DNA from: Microvelia longipes
Taxonomy: Eukaryota > Arthropoda > Insecta > Hemiptera > Veliidae
Length of the DNA stretch: 64,000 nt
Direction of reading: 5' to 3'
Assembly (NCBI GenBank): GCA_018340805.1
Contig: JACMZG010000008.1
Coordinates: 53,632,736 to 53,696,735 of the forward strand
The notes under the pieces are model-generated. The model had not been told where the DNA came from, ran no database searches, and was given only the letters and a program-made list of their open reading frames with translations. Positions 1 through 11,335 of the stretch are shown here, piece after piece. Made by a program: the position numbers and the translations under genes. The number at the start of each line of letters is the position of its first letter. Position 1 is the first letter of the stretch.

Positions 1-116
1 CAAAAACCTGGTTTTCAATAGGGTTCGTGTCCTCCCGAAGGTTGATTTTTGCCAAGTTTGGTTAAAAAAATATTAATCCGTTCGAAAGATAAAGTGTTTA
101 CAAGAAAGTGTCTAAA

Positions 117-117
<1 letters not shown>

Positions 118-162
<45 letters not shown>

Positions 163-187
163 TATATAATATATATATATATATATA
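118..187. repeat. TA microsatellite inside a dispersed repeat
   Basis: Nearly pure TA dinucleotide run. Its flanks (a GTTCGAAAGATAAAGTG-type block on the left, GGGACCTCTGAAACGGA on the right) recur around the microsatellite at 17.1 kb, so the run is an internal part of a dispersed repeat rather than an isolated microsatellite. Confidence 0.9.
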
Positions 188-189
188 AA

Positions 190-335
190 GTCTCGCGAAA
201 TTTTTATTTCGTCATTAGGGACCTCTGAAACGGATTTGTGTCGTGGTCCGAGGTTCGAATTCCGCCATGACGCCTATCCCATTAGCGAATTTTTTCCCAA
301 AGGAAATTCGCTAAAAGTCTAATCCTGTTAAAAAA
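190..335 (+). mobile_element. tRNA-like SINE fragment with terminal hairpin
   Basis: Positions 252-263 read GGTTCGAATTCC, a good RNA polymerase III B box as in a tRNA T-arm. It is followed by GACGCCTATCCCATT and a hairpin at about 281-316 (arms TTAGCGAATT and AATTCGCTAA). The same tail is seen at 6.78-6.83 kb and reversed at 19.24-19.30 kb, and the upstream block again at 17.23-17.29 kb. The A box is not clear because the TA run interrupts the upstream part. A tRNA-derived SINE is the best reading; a non-autonomous DNA element that picked up a B-box-like word is the alternative. Confidence 0.45.
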
Positions 336-344
336 ACTTTACAG

Positions 345-1715
345 TGAGTGACTTTTTTAATCTGTAGGATAGCAAAGCGACCTTTCGTTAGTTTTATACC
401 CTAAAACTCCTCGTTAATATTAATTGACGTTTTGATTACAATTATTGTGAGTGTATTAAAGAGATTAGGATATAATTTCATGAAACACAATTATCCTAAT
501 ATTATATTTTTATTTGATTATTTCATATTATCCTAATATTATAATATATTTTTTTTTATTTGACTAAGTTAATAATGTCAATAGTTGATATTGAGCAATA
601 AATACGCGGAGTGGACATAAGAAATTGGTTGACTATTTATGCAATGAATTTATGCCCCCTTGTTTTCCTCGTTGAATGAATTATTTTTTGGATATTGAGA
701 TTGTGGGATATTTAGGCAGTGAATTTATGCCCTCTCGCCTTCCTCTTCAAACTCATTTTTTCATTAAATATTTAGGTTATGGAATATTTTTGTTATTAAT
801 TTTTGCTCACCCCGTTGAGCTAATTTTTCTTAGGATATATGGGTTTAGAATATTTATGTAATTAATTGTGCCCCCTCTCTCTTTCTTTGAGCTAATTTTT
901 CCTTTGGATATTCGCTATAATCCCCTTGATTCTAAAAGCCAAACTTATAACGCTCTCTGGTTATTACCAGGGTAAATGTTTTGAACTTTTAACTATTAAA
1001 ATTTCGTATAAAGGATGAGCTCCTAACGTTTCCGTTATATTTAAACAAAGGAAATTCCTGTTTAACAAAACAAAAATTTTCTAACTAGTACTTTCAGTTG
1101 AAAGGATATTACAGAACGTTTTCTTAGAAGGAAATGAGGGCGATAGATAAACTTAACTGAGTGAGTAATTAAACATCAAAGGAACAACTTATTAAACCCT
1201 TCTCTAACATACTCTTAAACATCTATAAGGGAAAATAATGCTTCCCAAGCTAAACATATGACTAAATGAAAATACTCGACAAGTCAAAATTTACACCTCT
1301 TTAATTATTAAGAGTAATATAACAAAAAGAAATTGAGTTAAATATTTGAATAGTAACATTGTTTTAGTAAGTTTTACAAGTAACAGTCATGTCTATGGTC
1401 TGATATGAAACTTGCTTCAAACAATGCTTATAACTTACTCAGCTCTTCTACATTACATAGGATTTCAATATACTTCACAAACTCTACTAACTAAGTCTCG
1501 CCCTGATAAAAACCTCGTCCTAAATGACGAAGTTTTATTACAATCTCCCTATTTATATAATATATATGAAAAAGCCTTTCAACATCAACTATAACAAAGT
1601 GAAAAAAGCAAAACAAAAATAATTTTAAACTTAACAGCTAATACTTATACCACCACAGTGGAGAGTGCTGTAGACTAACAGCTTTTTGAATAATAATGCC
1701 TATAGTGAATAACAT
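345..1715. other. AT-rich stretch without recognised content
   Basis: Only short open frames occur (for example 676-861 and 1412-1594 on +), with composition no different from their surroundings and no family resemblance. No repeat with a second copy in the window was noticed. Confidence 0.5.
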
Positions 1716-1717
1716 CA

Positions 1718-2345
1718 AAATATTAATTAACAGCGTAGGCTTCTGCGGTTATTTTCATGAAGATTTAGGTCTTCCAGTGGTGACCGCGTCAATGTAGATA
1801 AAGAATCTGACGTTTCGCTTCCACTGTGGCAGGCATCTTCAGGGATGCAGGACATCATGGATAGAAACAATGCTCTACATAGCTGAACTGAAGATGTAGA
1901 CGATGGAGGCCCTATTTATACCTGTCTCTGACCTTGTCTTCAAGAACGAAGATTATAGTCATAAGAAGGGATAATAGGGTTCGACGATTCAGCATGACGT
2001 AAACCACTTAAAGGTCGCGCAGGGGTGTCCTATCTGGTTGATGAACTGGCTAAGGGGGGATTTCCGTGGGATGACGTAATCGGTGGCTGGGTGCTGCGTG
2101 AAATAGTTGAAAGCTGAGATTGGCTAAGGGAATTATCTGAAACACGTAGTGAAGAGATAGTCGGTGTCCAAGTGTTGGAAATCTTCAACCCCGTGTCCCT
2201 GTTGATATTATTCCTATGTTTAGCAATCTCAATAGCTTACCTGACAAGCCTTCCTCCTGTGTTCTTGACTCTCTTTCTCGCTGGTTGATGACTGTTCGTA
2301 ACAACGGACTACTGCTTCTTTTTTAACTCTGTCGGATTCTAAATA
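1718..2345 (-). mobile_element. 5'-truncated Penelope-like element, C-terminal and tail
   Basis: Read on the minus strand from about 2300 downward, one frame gives a decayed PLE C-terminus: ...NTGGRLVR, a stop, then AIEIAKHRNNINRDTGLK and ISNTWTP. The blocks KHxNNINRDTGL and TWxP are typical of the end of PLE proteins, after the GIY-YIG domain. About 350 bp of 3' untranslated region follow, then a hammerhead-like tail at 1803-1846 and a conserved end near 1720-1765 that recurs at 3.9 kb and 49.9 kb. The in-frame stop and missing reverse transcriptase make this a dead 5'-truncated copy. The tail assignment to PLE rests on the fused coding trace, which the other copies of this tail lack. Confidence 0.6.
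1803..1846 (-). ncRNA. Hammerhead-ribozyme-like motif (PLE tail, family A)
   Basis: On the minus strand, AUCC, then CUGAAGA, a U, a hairpin closed by GC/GC with an inner CCA/UGG, then GAAA, CGUC and AGAUUC. CUGANGA plus GAAA is the hammerhead core. The ACGU between GAAA and the candidate cleavage C resembles the very short stem III of dimeric hammerheads. AUCC pairs with the bases after CGUC as stem I with one mismatch here. The unpaired U after CUGAAGA departs from the textbook core. Activity is not shown. Confidence 0.4.
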
Positions 2346-2359
2346 ATATTCTTAACCAG

Positions 2360-3510
2360 ACCATTAATCCTTTTCTTGAAAATATAAAAAATATATTTGT
2401 TGTAAAAATATATTTTGAGAAACCAATTTATGAAATTACATTCAAAAATGACAAGATAGCGAAGCTATAAATAATAATTGTTATTACAACTTAAGGAAAT
2501 CTCCCAGCAATATTTTTAAGGAATAGAGCTAGAAGAAAAATTTAAAGGTTTCAAAAGGTTGGTTCAATTTTAATTACATCCTTACCCTACTTTTCCTAGC
2601 TTGCAGCCAGAGTTTCCCCTAGAGGCATTTCTCCAGTTAATGCGGCTTCACCCAAACCCATCCAACCGAACAATTTTTCTATTGGATCGCCCTTTTTTCC
2701 TAAATTATTTATTCGGAAAATGTTAGGAAGTTACCCCTCTACAAGAATTCATCTTAAGGTTGATTCTCTTTTAAGAGAATCCTAGTCGAAGGGAAAGACG
2801 TCTTCAAAGTACATACCCTCCAAGGAACTCACTCATCCCATCATGTTGAAGCCCCATCTAAATCTCCTCAGGTTCTCGACATTTTAAAGGCTTCTTAAAA
2901 GTAAGCGGGTCCATTTTTCCTCTTTTCTTTTAAAACTCCTTATACTAAACCACTAGCTGAAGAATGAGTAATAAGTTGACGTTTCCTTTAAATTAGCCAA
3001 CGCTCTAAATAGCCTAAACCGTCTCTTAAGAAAAATTAGCTTTAAAAGAATTCGGTTTTTTACGATTTTTACATTAAAACTGAACTTGTTTTTTTTTCAA
3101 AAATGGAGAAAAAAATTATAAAACTTTTGCCATAAACTCATTTCAATATTTTCCAAGCCGGGTCTGACTGGGTGAGTAAACTCTCTTCTTCCTTAAAATA
3201 TCATCAAACTTTATAGCAAATAATATTTCCAGGGTGGTACCCCGTCCACTTCCTAACTTTTTATTTATACTTTCAGGACCCTCTCATTTTTTTCACTCTC
3301 TAGACTCTTTACTAGTGATTTTGGTCGTGAAATTTATGAGACTTTTATAAAGATTAGCTGTCGATATAAAATTAAATCCCGTTTTTTTCTCTCGGGCCTA
3401 AGTTTATAAAAGCTGAAATATTATAGGTTTATTTAAAAAAAAAAACAGGTTTCTTGCCCATCCAGTTTTAGCTCAGGTTTTATACTAATCTTGCTCAAGG
3501 TTTTAGCCAT
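2360..3510. other. No gene or repeat recognised
   Basis: AT-rich sequence with no long open frame. A moderately GC-richer patch near 2590-2690 could not be assigned to any family. Confidence 0.4.
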
Positions 3511-3514
3511 TTTA

Positions 3515-3790
3515 TGCTGAAGATCTTCCGGTGGTGACCGCGCCAATGTATATGAAGAATCCGACGTTTCGCTTCCATTGTGGGAGGCATCTTCAGGGAT
3601 GTAGGACATCATGGATAAAAACACTATGCTCTACAAAACAGTTCAGTTCAGTTTTGTAGAGCATTGTGTTTATCCATGATGTCTTAAATCCTTGAAGATG
3701 CCTCTTACAGTGGAAGTGAAACGTCGGATTCTTCGTTTAAATTGACGCGGTCACCACCGGAAGACCTGAATCTTTATGATAATGAAGATA
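3515..3790. repeat. Head-to-head inverted pair of PLE tails (family A)
   Basis: The left arm (about 3515-3640, minus sense) and right arm (about 3645-3790, plus sense) are the same tail as at 1.7-1.9 kb, joined through a centre made of CAGTTCAG repeats flanked by CTCTACAAAA and TTTTGTAGAG. The left arm carries an intact hammerhead-like core (3557-3600, minus); the right arm core is mutated (CUUGAAGA in place of CCUGAAGA). The outer end of the right arm, ATAACCGCGGAAGCCTACGC, appears near 3922-3941, separated by about 110 bp of other sequence. Confidence 0.7.
3557..3600 (-). ncRNA. Hammerhead-ribozyme-like motif (family A, intact core)
   Basis: Minus strand: AUCC, CUGAAGA, U, hairpin ending in GAAGC, GAAA, CGUC, GGAUUC. 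Here stem I pairs perfectly (AUCC with GGAU), directly flanking the CUGANGA box on one side and the GUC cleavage triplet on the other, as a hammerhead requires. The stem II region differs from the 1.8-kb copy by several bases. Confidence 0.45.
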
Positions 3791-3949
3791 CTTCTGATGA
3801 AGGCCTAATTTACGGCTGAAAGCTCAAACTTTGTGTTTTCTTTACCTATATGACTACTTCCTCATAAAATTATCTAGTTTAAATAGTTTGGTCAATAATT
3901 TTATATTAGCTTCATGACAATAACCGCGGAAGCCTACGCAGTCTATTAT

Positions 3950-4610
3950 CAGTGTATGCTATTATTTAAAATGTTCCAGCACATTAACTTTAAAAATCCA
4001 GGAAAGGCAAAAAACAAGTAGAAGTATTAATTACAGTTGAGACTATGCTGATAAAACGGAAAACCTAAGCAAGAGCTGGATTTACAAGCAAGAAATAAAT
4101 TATCCTCAAGGAAACTAGCCAAGGATACGCACCACAATTATTTTATAGATGTTAACTGGTTTATATTTAAATTAGGAATAACATTTTTTTAATTTATTAA
4201 TAAATGAATTTTTAATTTATTAATAAAAGAATTTTTTAAATTGAAAAACAAACTATTGAATAAATGAGAAATCTATAAATATTAAGTTAATCCATACTTA
4301 AGACTTGCGATTCTTATTATAAAATTGTGTTTACACGCACAATGTTAACCTTTCGCGCCTTAAAGTTAAAGGCCTTCCGCTTCATGGCCTCTGCACGATC
4401 ATGAGGCCACTATGCAGCCTCATGGTTGATTTAAAAAATTGGCATTAAAATTGGTTAAAAAATTCAAGGTTTTTATTTTTCGCCAAAAAAGTTCTTTACT
4501 TATGTTTTTAGAGCGCTGAATCGAATGATACCATTCCAAAGTCAATAGGGCCATTCTTTATGACCCAAAATATGATAAGCCCATCGCGAAAAACCTTTAA
4601 GGATTAACAC
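3950..4610. other. No gene recognised
   Basis: AT-rich. A local GC-richer block at about 4345-4430 contains several short inverted words around CATGAGGC but has no second copy in the window. Confidence 0.4.
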
Positions 4611-4614
4611 TAAC

Positions 4615-4830
4615 TTAGCCTTTAACTAGTGCAAATAATGGTTTGCACTACCAAATTTTGAAGGCATAGTTTTGTATAACCAACAGGATAATTAATTATA
4701 CGTATTTTCTTTAAAAAATACAGAAAAAACAAGTCAGGAGTAGTGCTTGATAAGTGAGTAACTGCTCACGTTATAAAGCATAAACCCAAACCTTAAGCAA
4801 GAAATGTATTGTTAGGCACGGCAATATGAA
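4615..4830 (+). repeat. Dispersed repeat R (copy 1)
   Basis: Begins with CTAGTGCAAATAATGGTTTG and runs through AGTAACTGCTCA to CCTTAAGCAAGAAATG. It aligns over most of its length with 19566-19900 and in part with 40330-40450. A related end (CGGATCTCCGCGCCAGAA) occurs at 16.64 kb. No coding capacity; terminal structure not defined. Confidence 0.6.
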
Positions 4831-6750
4831 TTCTGAAGGCCGATGCTACAAAATTTTTAAGTTATGGGCAATTATTTATATTTATTGGAAGGACAACTAT
4901 GCTTGGAGTAGAGTTTTATTACCCAACATAAGATAAAATATTTCTATAACACAAAAAAGTGTCTTTGAATAGCTGAAAAATTAAGTAAAATAATAAAAGC
5001 ATTAAAATAAAAGCATTTTTGGCTACATTAATGTATTTTCCAGTAATATAATACTATTTATTGAAAAAATAATTTCCAGCATAATTAAAATATAATAATA
5101 CAAAATATTCGTTAGATCTGTTTACAATATTAATTGTTTATAAGTAAGTAAATCTTGCATGCCACATAAACTCATGGCTTTTGCGTGGTTTGTCCATATA
5201 ATCTTAAAGAAAATAATATAAAAGGAAGAGTAGAGAAAGATTTGTTTAGACCAAACTGCCCAACAGGAGTCGTGCACTGTGCATAATGCCCGGGCAATAT
5301 TGGAACAATTCTAAGATCGACATTGTGCACAAACATTGTGCACAATGTTTGATTTTCTAAATGCCCACAACACATCAAAGCCAGACACACATGGCAAATT
5401 CACGGAGCAGGTGCCACTAATCGCAAGAAGAAGCTAATTTTGAATGTATGCCACGATGTTACAAATTTTATGTAAATTTATAGTTATAAATTGAAATTCT
5501 ATTCCTAGGTAGGAATGCAAATCAACAGGTGAAGCTATCGATGTATAACTATTTTGAGAATTATAAATCAATCAAGTGTGAACATTTAGATTACCAGTGT
5601 CAGTCGAGTCAAAGCAACTCATATTAAACCTTCAGTTTTTCAGATAAAATACAACGAGTAATTTATTGAAATCTCATGTTTCTATATCAATACACGTTAT
5701 CATGAATCGATAACAAAAATATCACTTCAACCCAACCTAGTCATAAATAAAAGAAGAAAAAATAAATGGTTCCCTTCATGGAATATGCATGACGATATAA
5801 ATACCAAAAGTGTTAAACTGCTCCAATAGCAACGATCATTGAAAAAGATATTTTTGAAATTAACAGGAATAGAGGACGGGTTGGATGAAACCAGCGACGG
5901 AAAGTCTTATTTGCAATTCAAATTGAGGTTGTTTTCTGTGAAATGGTCATGTCGACATGGGACGAGAAATCAACACTGTGGGTCAACTGCAACACTAAGG
6001 CATCAACAATCTCGCTCAGATGGCTTTTGGAAAGCACAGAGTAAACATAATGGACATTACGTGATCATACTAATAATGATGGAATTATAGAAGAGAATGC
6101 TTCAACACCGGACTCTGAACAGTAAGACTCATCGTTCTAAGTCCACTGCCGATCTACTATCCAACCTAGCAACAAGCTCTCATCTGCAGTATTTAAACTT
6201 CCTACCCTAGTAGGAAGACATTAAGAAGAGACTAAAAAAAACAAAAAAAAAATGCAATCTAGTACAAGCGAATCACAAGATAAGTAGGATACAACAGGGT
6301 TAAATTTTCAAGTGTTTTACACATGGTAAATGTTACAACACCGGTCATAAGAAATAATTAACAAGTATGCTAGCTATAAATGCCAGTTATTATAGTAATT
6401 TTACTATAGTAATGTTTACTAATAAGTCTTATAAACACTAAATTTATATAATAATAGTAATATAATGTATGCGTGTATAAATAAATATTACCCGAAATTT
6501 ATGTCACCGATTGTGATTTTGTTTTCCGGTAATTTACCTAGAAGCCCATAAAACGACTTTTAGGTAATTTAAAAAGGTCGAATCAAATTCAGACCGGTTT
6601 CATTCGATTCAGAGCTCCCAAAAACATATATAAGGATGTTCCTTGCGGCGAAAAATAATAGGCAAGAACTTTACCGATTTTTTATCAGAGACATTTGTAT
6701 TGGATTGGAAAAGCTTGATTGACATTGATCATTGAATAAGCTTCGACTCC
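4830..6750. other. Intergenic, one small palindrome
   Basis: No gene can be supported. The 83-codon open frame at 5839-6090 (+) has no recognisable family. Positions 5331-5350 form a perfect 20-bp palindrome centred on TGTGCACA, and the word CATTGTGCAC is repeated just upstream at 5321. Confidence 0.4.
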
Positions 6751-6756
6751 CGAAGC

Positions 6757-6832
6757 TTATCCCGAAGCTTCCTATCACGCCTATCCCATTTGCGAATTTT
6801 TTCCAAAGGAAATATGCTAAAAGTGTCTCGGG
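6757..6832 (+). mobile_element. SINE tail, second copy
   Basis: Contains CACGCCTATCCCATTTGCG, then a hairpin like that at 281-316 (GCGAATTT... GGAAATATGC). The tRNA-like part is missing. The preceding 6738-6770 carries three CGAAGCTT/AAGCTTCG words forming a small palindrome. Confidence 0.45.
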
Positions 6833-6967
6833 GCCCATGTTTATCTACTTGATATAAAAAATAATATTTTTCACTTCATTAAAAGATACAACCTCAAAAT
6901 ATCCAGTTAATTACATAAAAGAAGAGAAATCAACCAAATAAATTTAGTAAAATTGTAATTTTAAAAG

Positions 6968-6997
6968 CACTGCATTTACCTGCAGGTAAATGCAGTG
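6968..6997. repeat. Perfect 30-bp palindrome
   Basis: Arms CACTGCATTTACCTG and CAGGTAAATGCAGTG match without mismatch or spacer. No known site is recognised in it. Confidence 0.9.
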
Positions 6998-7019
6998 TTG
7001 TACTTAATTAAAATAAACT

Positions 7020-8020
7020 TTAAAGTTAAAGCTTCATATTACAGAAATTCCGGACATCACATCGTCATTATTATTATTATTTAGTGCAATAAGGAATGTG
7101 ATAGAAAAGCTTTATTACAAGCAATTTGTAAAAAATTCAAAACCAGTCAATTAGTTTTAAGGGAAGAACATTTACAACAGATTGTAATAGGTAAGATTTA
7201 CTTGATAAATAGGGAAGATATTTATCACTGAGCCAGCCTTGTTAGAAAGCATTCGATGGAAGTTGATCAATAGAAGGGTAATTATTACAGAGAGATTACT
7301 TGTTTCTATCCATTGTTAGCAAAGGATTAGGTCCATAACAACAGTGTAGATCCTAATTGTAACTCTTAAGTTTTTAGTCACTAATTTATAAGATTTTATA
7401 CACTTTAAAAGATAGAAAAAACTTGAAATTGTGAGACGCTGCAAGAGATTTCTTCTAACGAGAGAAAATCTGGAGAAGTAACACTTCCTTAGAAAATAAA
7501 ATGGTGTTACAAGAAAAGAAAAACACATTACAAGAAAAGAACCACTTTCATACAAGATTACTTAAAGAAATAACTAAACAATTTTCTAACAATATAAGCA
7601 AGAAAGTAAAATCAAATTTTCATTTTAAACTATCATCTCTTGCATTTAAAAACCCCTTTTTAACATTATTAAAAAATTGCAAGACGCAAAAATTGCTAAC
7701 AAATACGTTAAAAAAATATTAAATTAAAAAAGTAAATTGGAAGAAAGACTAGAATAGGGTAACAGCAAGATGAGAAAATAACAAGAGCGATATCTAATCT
7801 AGACGAAGCCCTAGGAGAACAGATGCCACGGACTCAACAAGCTCCGCAACAGATTAATATCTACAATTCCTAAATATCTACCAACTAAAAACTGTATTTT
7901 AAAATTCTTTTCAAAATAAATATAAAAACAAAATAAGCTTTATTATCTTTAAAATAAAAAGTATTATGTACAAGTTTAAGTATAAAATTAAAGCAATAAA
8001 AGTATTAAAAATTTATTGTT
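7020..8020. other. No gene recognised
   Basis: AT-rich. The open frames at 7316-7555 (-) and 7501-7722 (+) are lysine/asparagine/leucine-rich translations of biased sequence with no family resemblance. Confidence 0.4.
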
Positions 8021-8029
8021 TTGCAAAAA

Positions 8030-8265
8030 AATCGGGTACAGGGTTCCTCGGAACTTTTCCTCATAACATCGGATACGCTACACTCATCTCATCTTCGAAC
8101 TCGCTTTGCTTGTCCTCAGAATATAAAAATGACCAAATTTATACTGCAACAAGTCTTCAGACTCGCTTCGCTCGTCCTCAGATAGTAAATACTATCGATT
8201 CATTCCAGCCGGCATCTGTCCATGCAATGACCAAGCTCGATGCTGCTTAACTTTCAAGATTCAAC
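8030..8265 (-). mobile_element. 5S rRNA-derived SINE
   Basis: On the minus strand the head reads AAGTTAAGCAGCATCGAGC, which matches the box A region of eukaryotic 5S rRNA, followed by a diverged box C region. The body has two ACGAGCGAAGCGAGTC-like blocks and a tail (AAAAGTTCCGAGGAACCC) shared with the other copies. This is the SINE3-type organisation: an internal type-1 RNA polymerase III promoter borrowed from 5S rRNA. It has no coding function; the open frame across it is incidental. Confidence 0.75.
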
Positions 8266-8650
8266 AAACCCTTAAATATACTTGTCGGGTTCAAACGAAA
8301 CTTAGTGTATTTATTCATTACGTAAAGATATACACTTGTACTGAAGTTAAACTTAATTAGATTATTTCCCGATTTTTTATAATTTTTAAAAACGTAAACA
8401 AGTAATATTATTTGTTTAATAATATTATTTACTTGAATAATCAGCTACAGTTGATACTTGCTGTTGAATATCCCTGATATCCGACAGCAAATATTGACAG
8501 TAGCTGATTCTTCAATTGCTTCTTCAACTGCGGTATTTATTTATTTGTTAAATCATTTTTATAAAACATATTAACTATATTTAATTATACAAACAATGTT
8601 GTAGCAAATGTTTATATTTCATTATCTTTTTGAATTTAAGGTTATTATAG

Positions 8651-8795
8651 TACGACACACGGCTAAAATCAGTTGACAGCGCGGGAAAATAGTGTTGAGA
8701 AACCAATAAGGTTGGCCTGATTTGAAATTGAGTGCGTGGTTTAACATCCAGGACTAACCTTATTGGCTCCCTCGCATGATTTTAGCCGTGTCGTA
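8651..8795. mobile_element. Hairpin MITE with TTATAG duplication
   Basis: Termini are TACGACACACGGCTAAAATC and its near-exact inverse (GATTTTAGCCGTGTCGTA). They are flanked on both sides by TTATAG (8645-8650 and 8796-8801). A second inverted pair lies inside (CCAATAAGGTT and AACCTTATTGG), so nearly the whole 145 bp can fold. No coding capacity. The superfamily cannot be assigned with confidence. Confidence 0.75.
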
Positions 8796-8799
8796 TTAT

Positions 8800-10240
8800 A
8801 GTCTATATAAAATTTTATAGTGCTGCTATTAAAACAATACTAAGATAACACTTAGTATATCAACAACATACAAACACTTAATTTTGATCGTTTTCAATAC
8901 CTACAGCAAGATTCTTTTACACAATTTTCACAAGTAATGGAAACACTTTCACGACCATCCCCCTCCCCTTCAAGGGACTTGAGACTAAAAACTCAACAAT
9001 ATTTGCTCCCAAACCAGTCATACAAGTAGGTGAAAGGTATCCCAGCATAGGAACCTGAAAATACAAAGTATATTCTTTACAGAATATATTTTTCTCAGTA
9101 CTCTTAATATAATGTTAGTTTTCTATATCTCTTGAGGTTCCAGTCCTAAAGCCACCTTCTTAAAACCTCTATCTCCGTTACTACCCAGAACCTTAGGAAA
9201 GCTATAACTTATACAGAACGGTAAGATCTCTTTTCCCGTATAAAACATGTTTTTGTCTCTTTATATGTGACAAAATACACAATGCAGTATATTTCTCTTA
9301 TATTTTCCCTTCGCTTGTTTCTAACACTAAAAATAATACGGTTTTCTTCTTGACACATCTGCTACATTTTAAAAGTGATATATAAAGAAACGAGACACTT
9401 TCCTCTCAATTTTTTAAATAAACGAATTAATGTACAGACTTTAATATTAAATAGAATTTTTAATAACTAAAAGAAATAAATCTTTAAAACATTAAGTTAA
9501 CAATAATAAAATATTTCTTAATATAAAATAAAGAAACAGTAGGAAGCTTTTATAAAGAATGCATTAAAAATAGAAATAAACTAAACCTAATTTGAAGCTA
9601 ATAAAACAGACTTAGCGGATAGACTCTGCTCCTATTTAATTATCATAAAAATACTTCACTGAGCTTATTTAACTAATTAGAATATAATTCATTACTCATC
9701 CTTTATTTCAAGAGTTTTAGTTAAATAAAACTTTCATTTAGGGTAATAAATTTAGTAATTTGAAAAACTTTGAATTGCTACGGCAATTTAAAGTCTCAAA
9801 TAATAAATGGTTTACATTTCTCATTTATACAACAGTGGCATTAAGGTCCGAAATTCAGGTTTTTAAAATCCACGTTTAACTTTATCTGCATTTATAGCAG
9901 GGATATACACAGGTGAATGAGTAACATCGATTATCCTATGAAAAAACGAATTTTATCAACACGCAAATATCGCTTTTCCACAGATAAATCATTAAATTAA
10001 TTTTCATGCACAGCCGGCTTTCAGTTATAATGCCACCTAATGACTAATTTTCACCTAATGAGTCATTTAGTATTTTAATACTTAAAGTTTGAAAAGTTTG
10101 CTGTTATAAGTTATTTATTATTGCAGATTATTCCACTAAGCTAACTGAACTAATGAAAGTATCTTCACGTATGTTATGATTTAATGACGGAGACATCTTT
10201 CATACTTAGTCCATCATTAGTTCCTAAACAACAAGTACAC
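8800..10240. other. No gene recognised
   Basis: AT-rich with many short A/T runs and no long frames. No repeats with other copies in the window were identified. Confidence 0.4.
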
Positions 10241-10249
10241 TGTTAGTTA

Positions 10250-10330
10250 ATCACTGATGATGACCTGTCATGCCCGAAAACTGGCTTTGTCATTAAATTA
10301 TAATGTCAGTGGAGGTATTTGGTTCTTAGT
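10250..10330 (+). mobile_element. PLE-tail-like sequence (family D, weak)
   Basis: Contains CTGATGA (10254-10260), a T, a GACC-starting segment and GAAA (10276-10279), followed by ACTGGCTTTGTC. This spacing matches the hammerhead-like tails at 27.2, 33.4 and 36.2 kb, but a convincing stem II cannot be drawn. Probably a PLE 3' remnant. Confidence 0.3.
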
Positions 10331-10518
10331 TTCTTTATCTTTGGATTCCACAGATCTATTTTTCAATGAAAAAAAAGCTTTTTTTATCTACCTTTTTTTT
10401 AACTTTTTTGATTTTCGTCTACAATAAATTTATTTGACATAGTGCTCATGCTGGTTAACGCAGTGGCGTAGCCAGGATTTAATTTCGGGGGGGGCTGAAT
10501 GTTAAAAATTTTATATGT

Positions 10519-10552
10519 ATATATTTATATATATATATATACACACACATAT

Positions 10553-10619
<67 letters not shown>

Positions 10620-10620
10620 C
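10519..10620. repeat. TA microsatellite at the left end of the hAT element
   Basis: Long TA runs interrupted once by ACACACACAT. They lie just inside the left terminus. Confidence 0.9.
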
Positions 10621-11335
10621 CGTTAAAATATAGATAAAATTACAATGTATGCATTGTTTTTTTATTTATTTTTTATTTATTATTAAATAATAATACTATT
10701 TTTATATTAAATAATAAATAAATTGTTTCTGGTTAAGTATATAATCAATAAAATACACATAGTTATAAAAACACAAACTATATTTTGCCCATAATGTATT
10801 AAAATTTTTTTATAACGTAAATTAATAAAAATTTAATTTTTATTATAATATTTATTAAGTAAATTTTGAAATAGTCTGCGACATCAGGGGTACTTGTCAT
10901 TTACCAGATTGTACAAACCAGAGACTATATATACTTAAACAGTAAGACTGTCGACCCAATGGTGGGAAAATTTGGATTCCGATCGACGCTAGCGCCGCGG
11001 CAGACTTACTTTTCAACTAAGTAGGCGTGGTTTAATTTCTCGCTTTTTGCCTACGTTCCATTTGAAATTAACTTAAATTAACTAAAGTCATATATTATAG
11101 TACAAGAGCCAGACGCAAAAAACGTGACCGTCTAGCCCCAAAGGTTTAACCCATTAGATCGACTTATTCTGGCTCCCTGATAATGAATCAGGGGGTCTGC
11201 CGTTTCAGATAAGGGAATTTTAGCCCCGGGGCCCCTTTAAAATCCGAAAAATTACCTCAAATTCTGTTTTCGCCCAATAACGGTGTTCCTATTGATTTTA
11301 TCCCAAAATTTAAAGGGTTGTTTTTTAAAGTTGAT

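Noticed and set aside
5839..6090. 83-codon open frame on +
   Set aside because: No family resemblance and no supporting signals.
7966..8250. 94-codon frame, and similar frames at 26868-27095, 39899-40129, 51527-51727 and 58975-59279
   Set aside because: All lie across 5S-derived SINEs and read through their conserved blocks; not genes.
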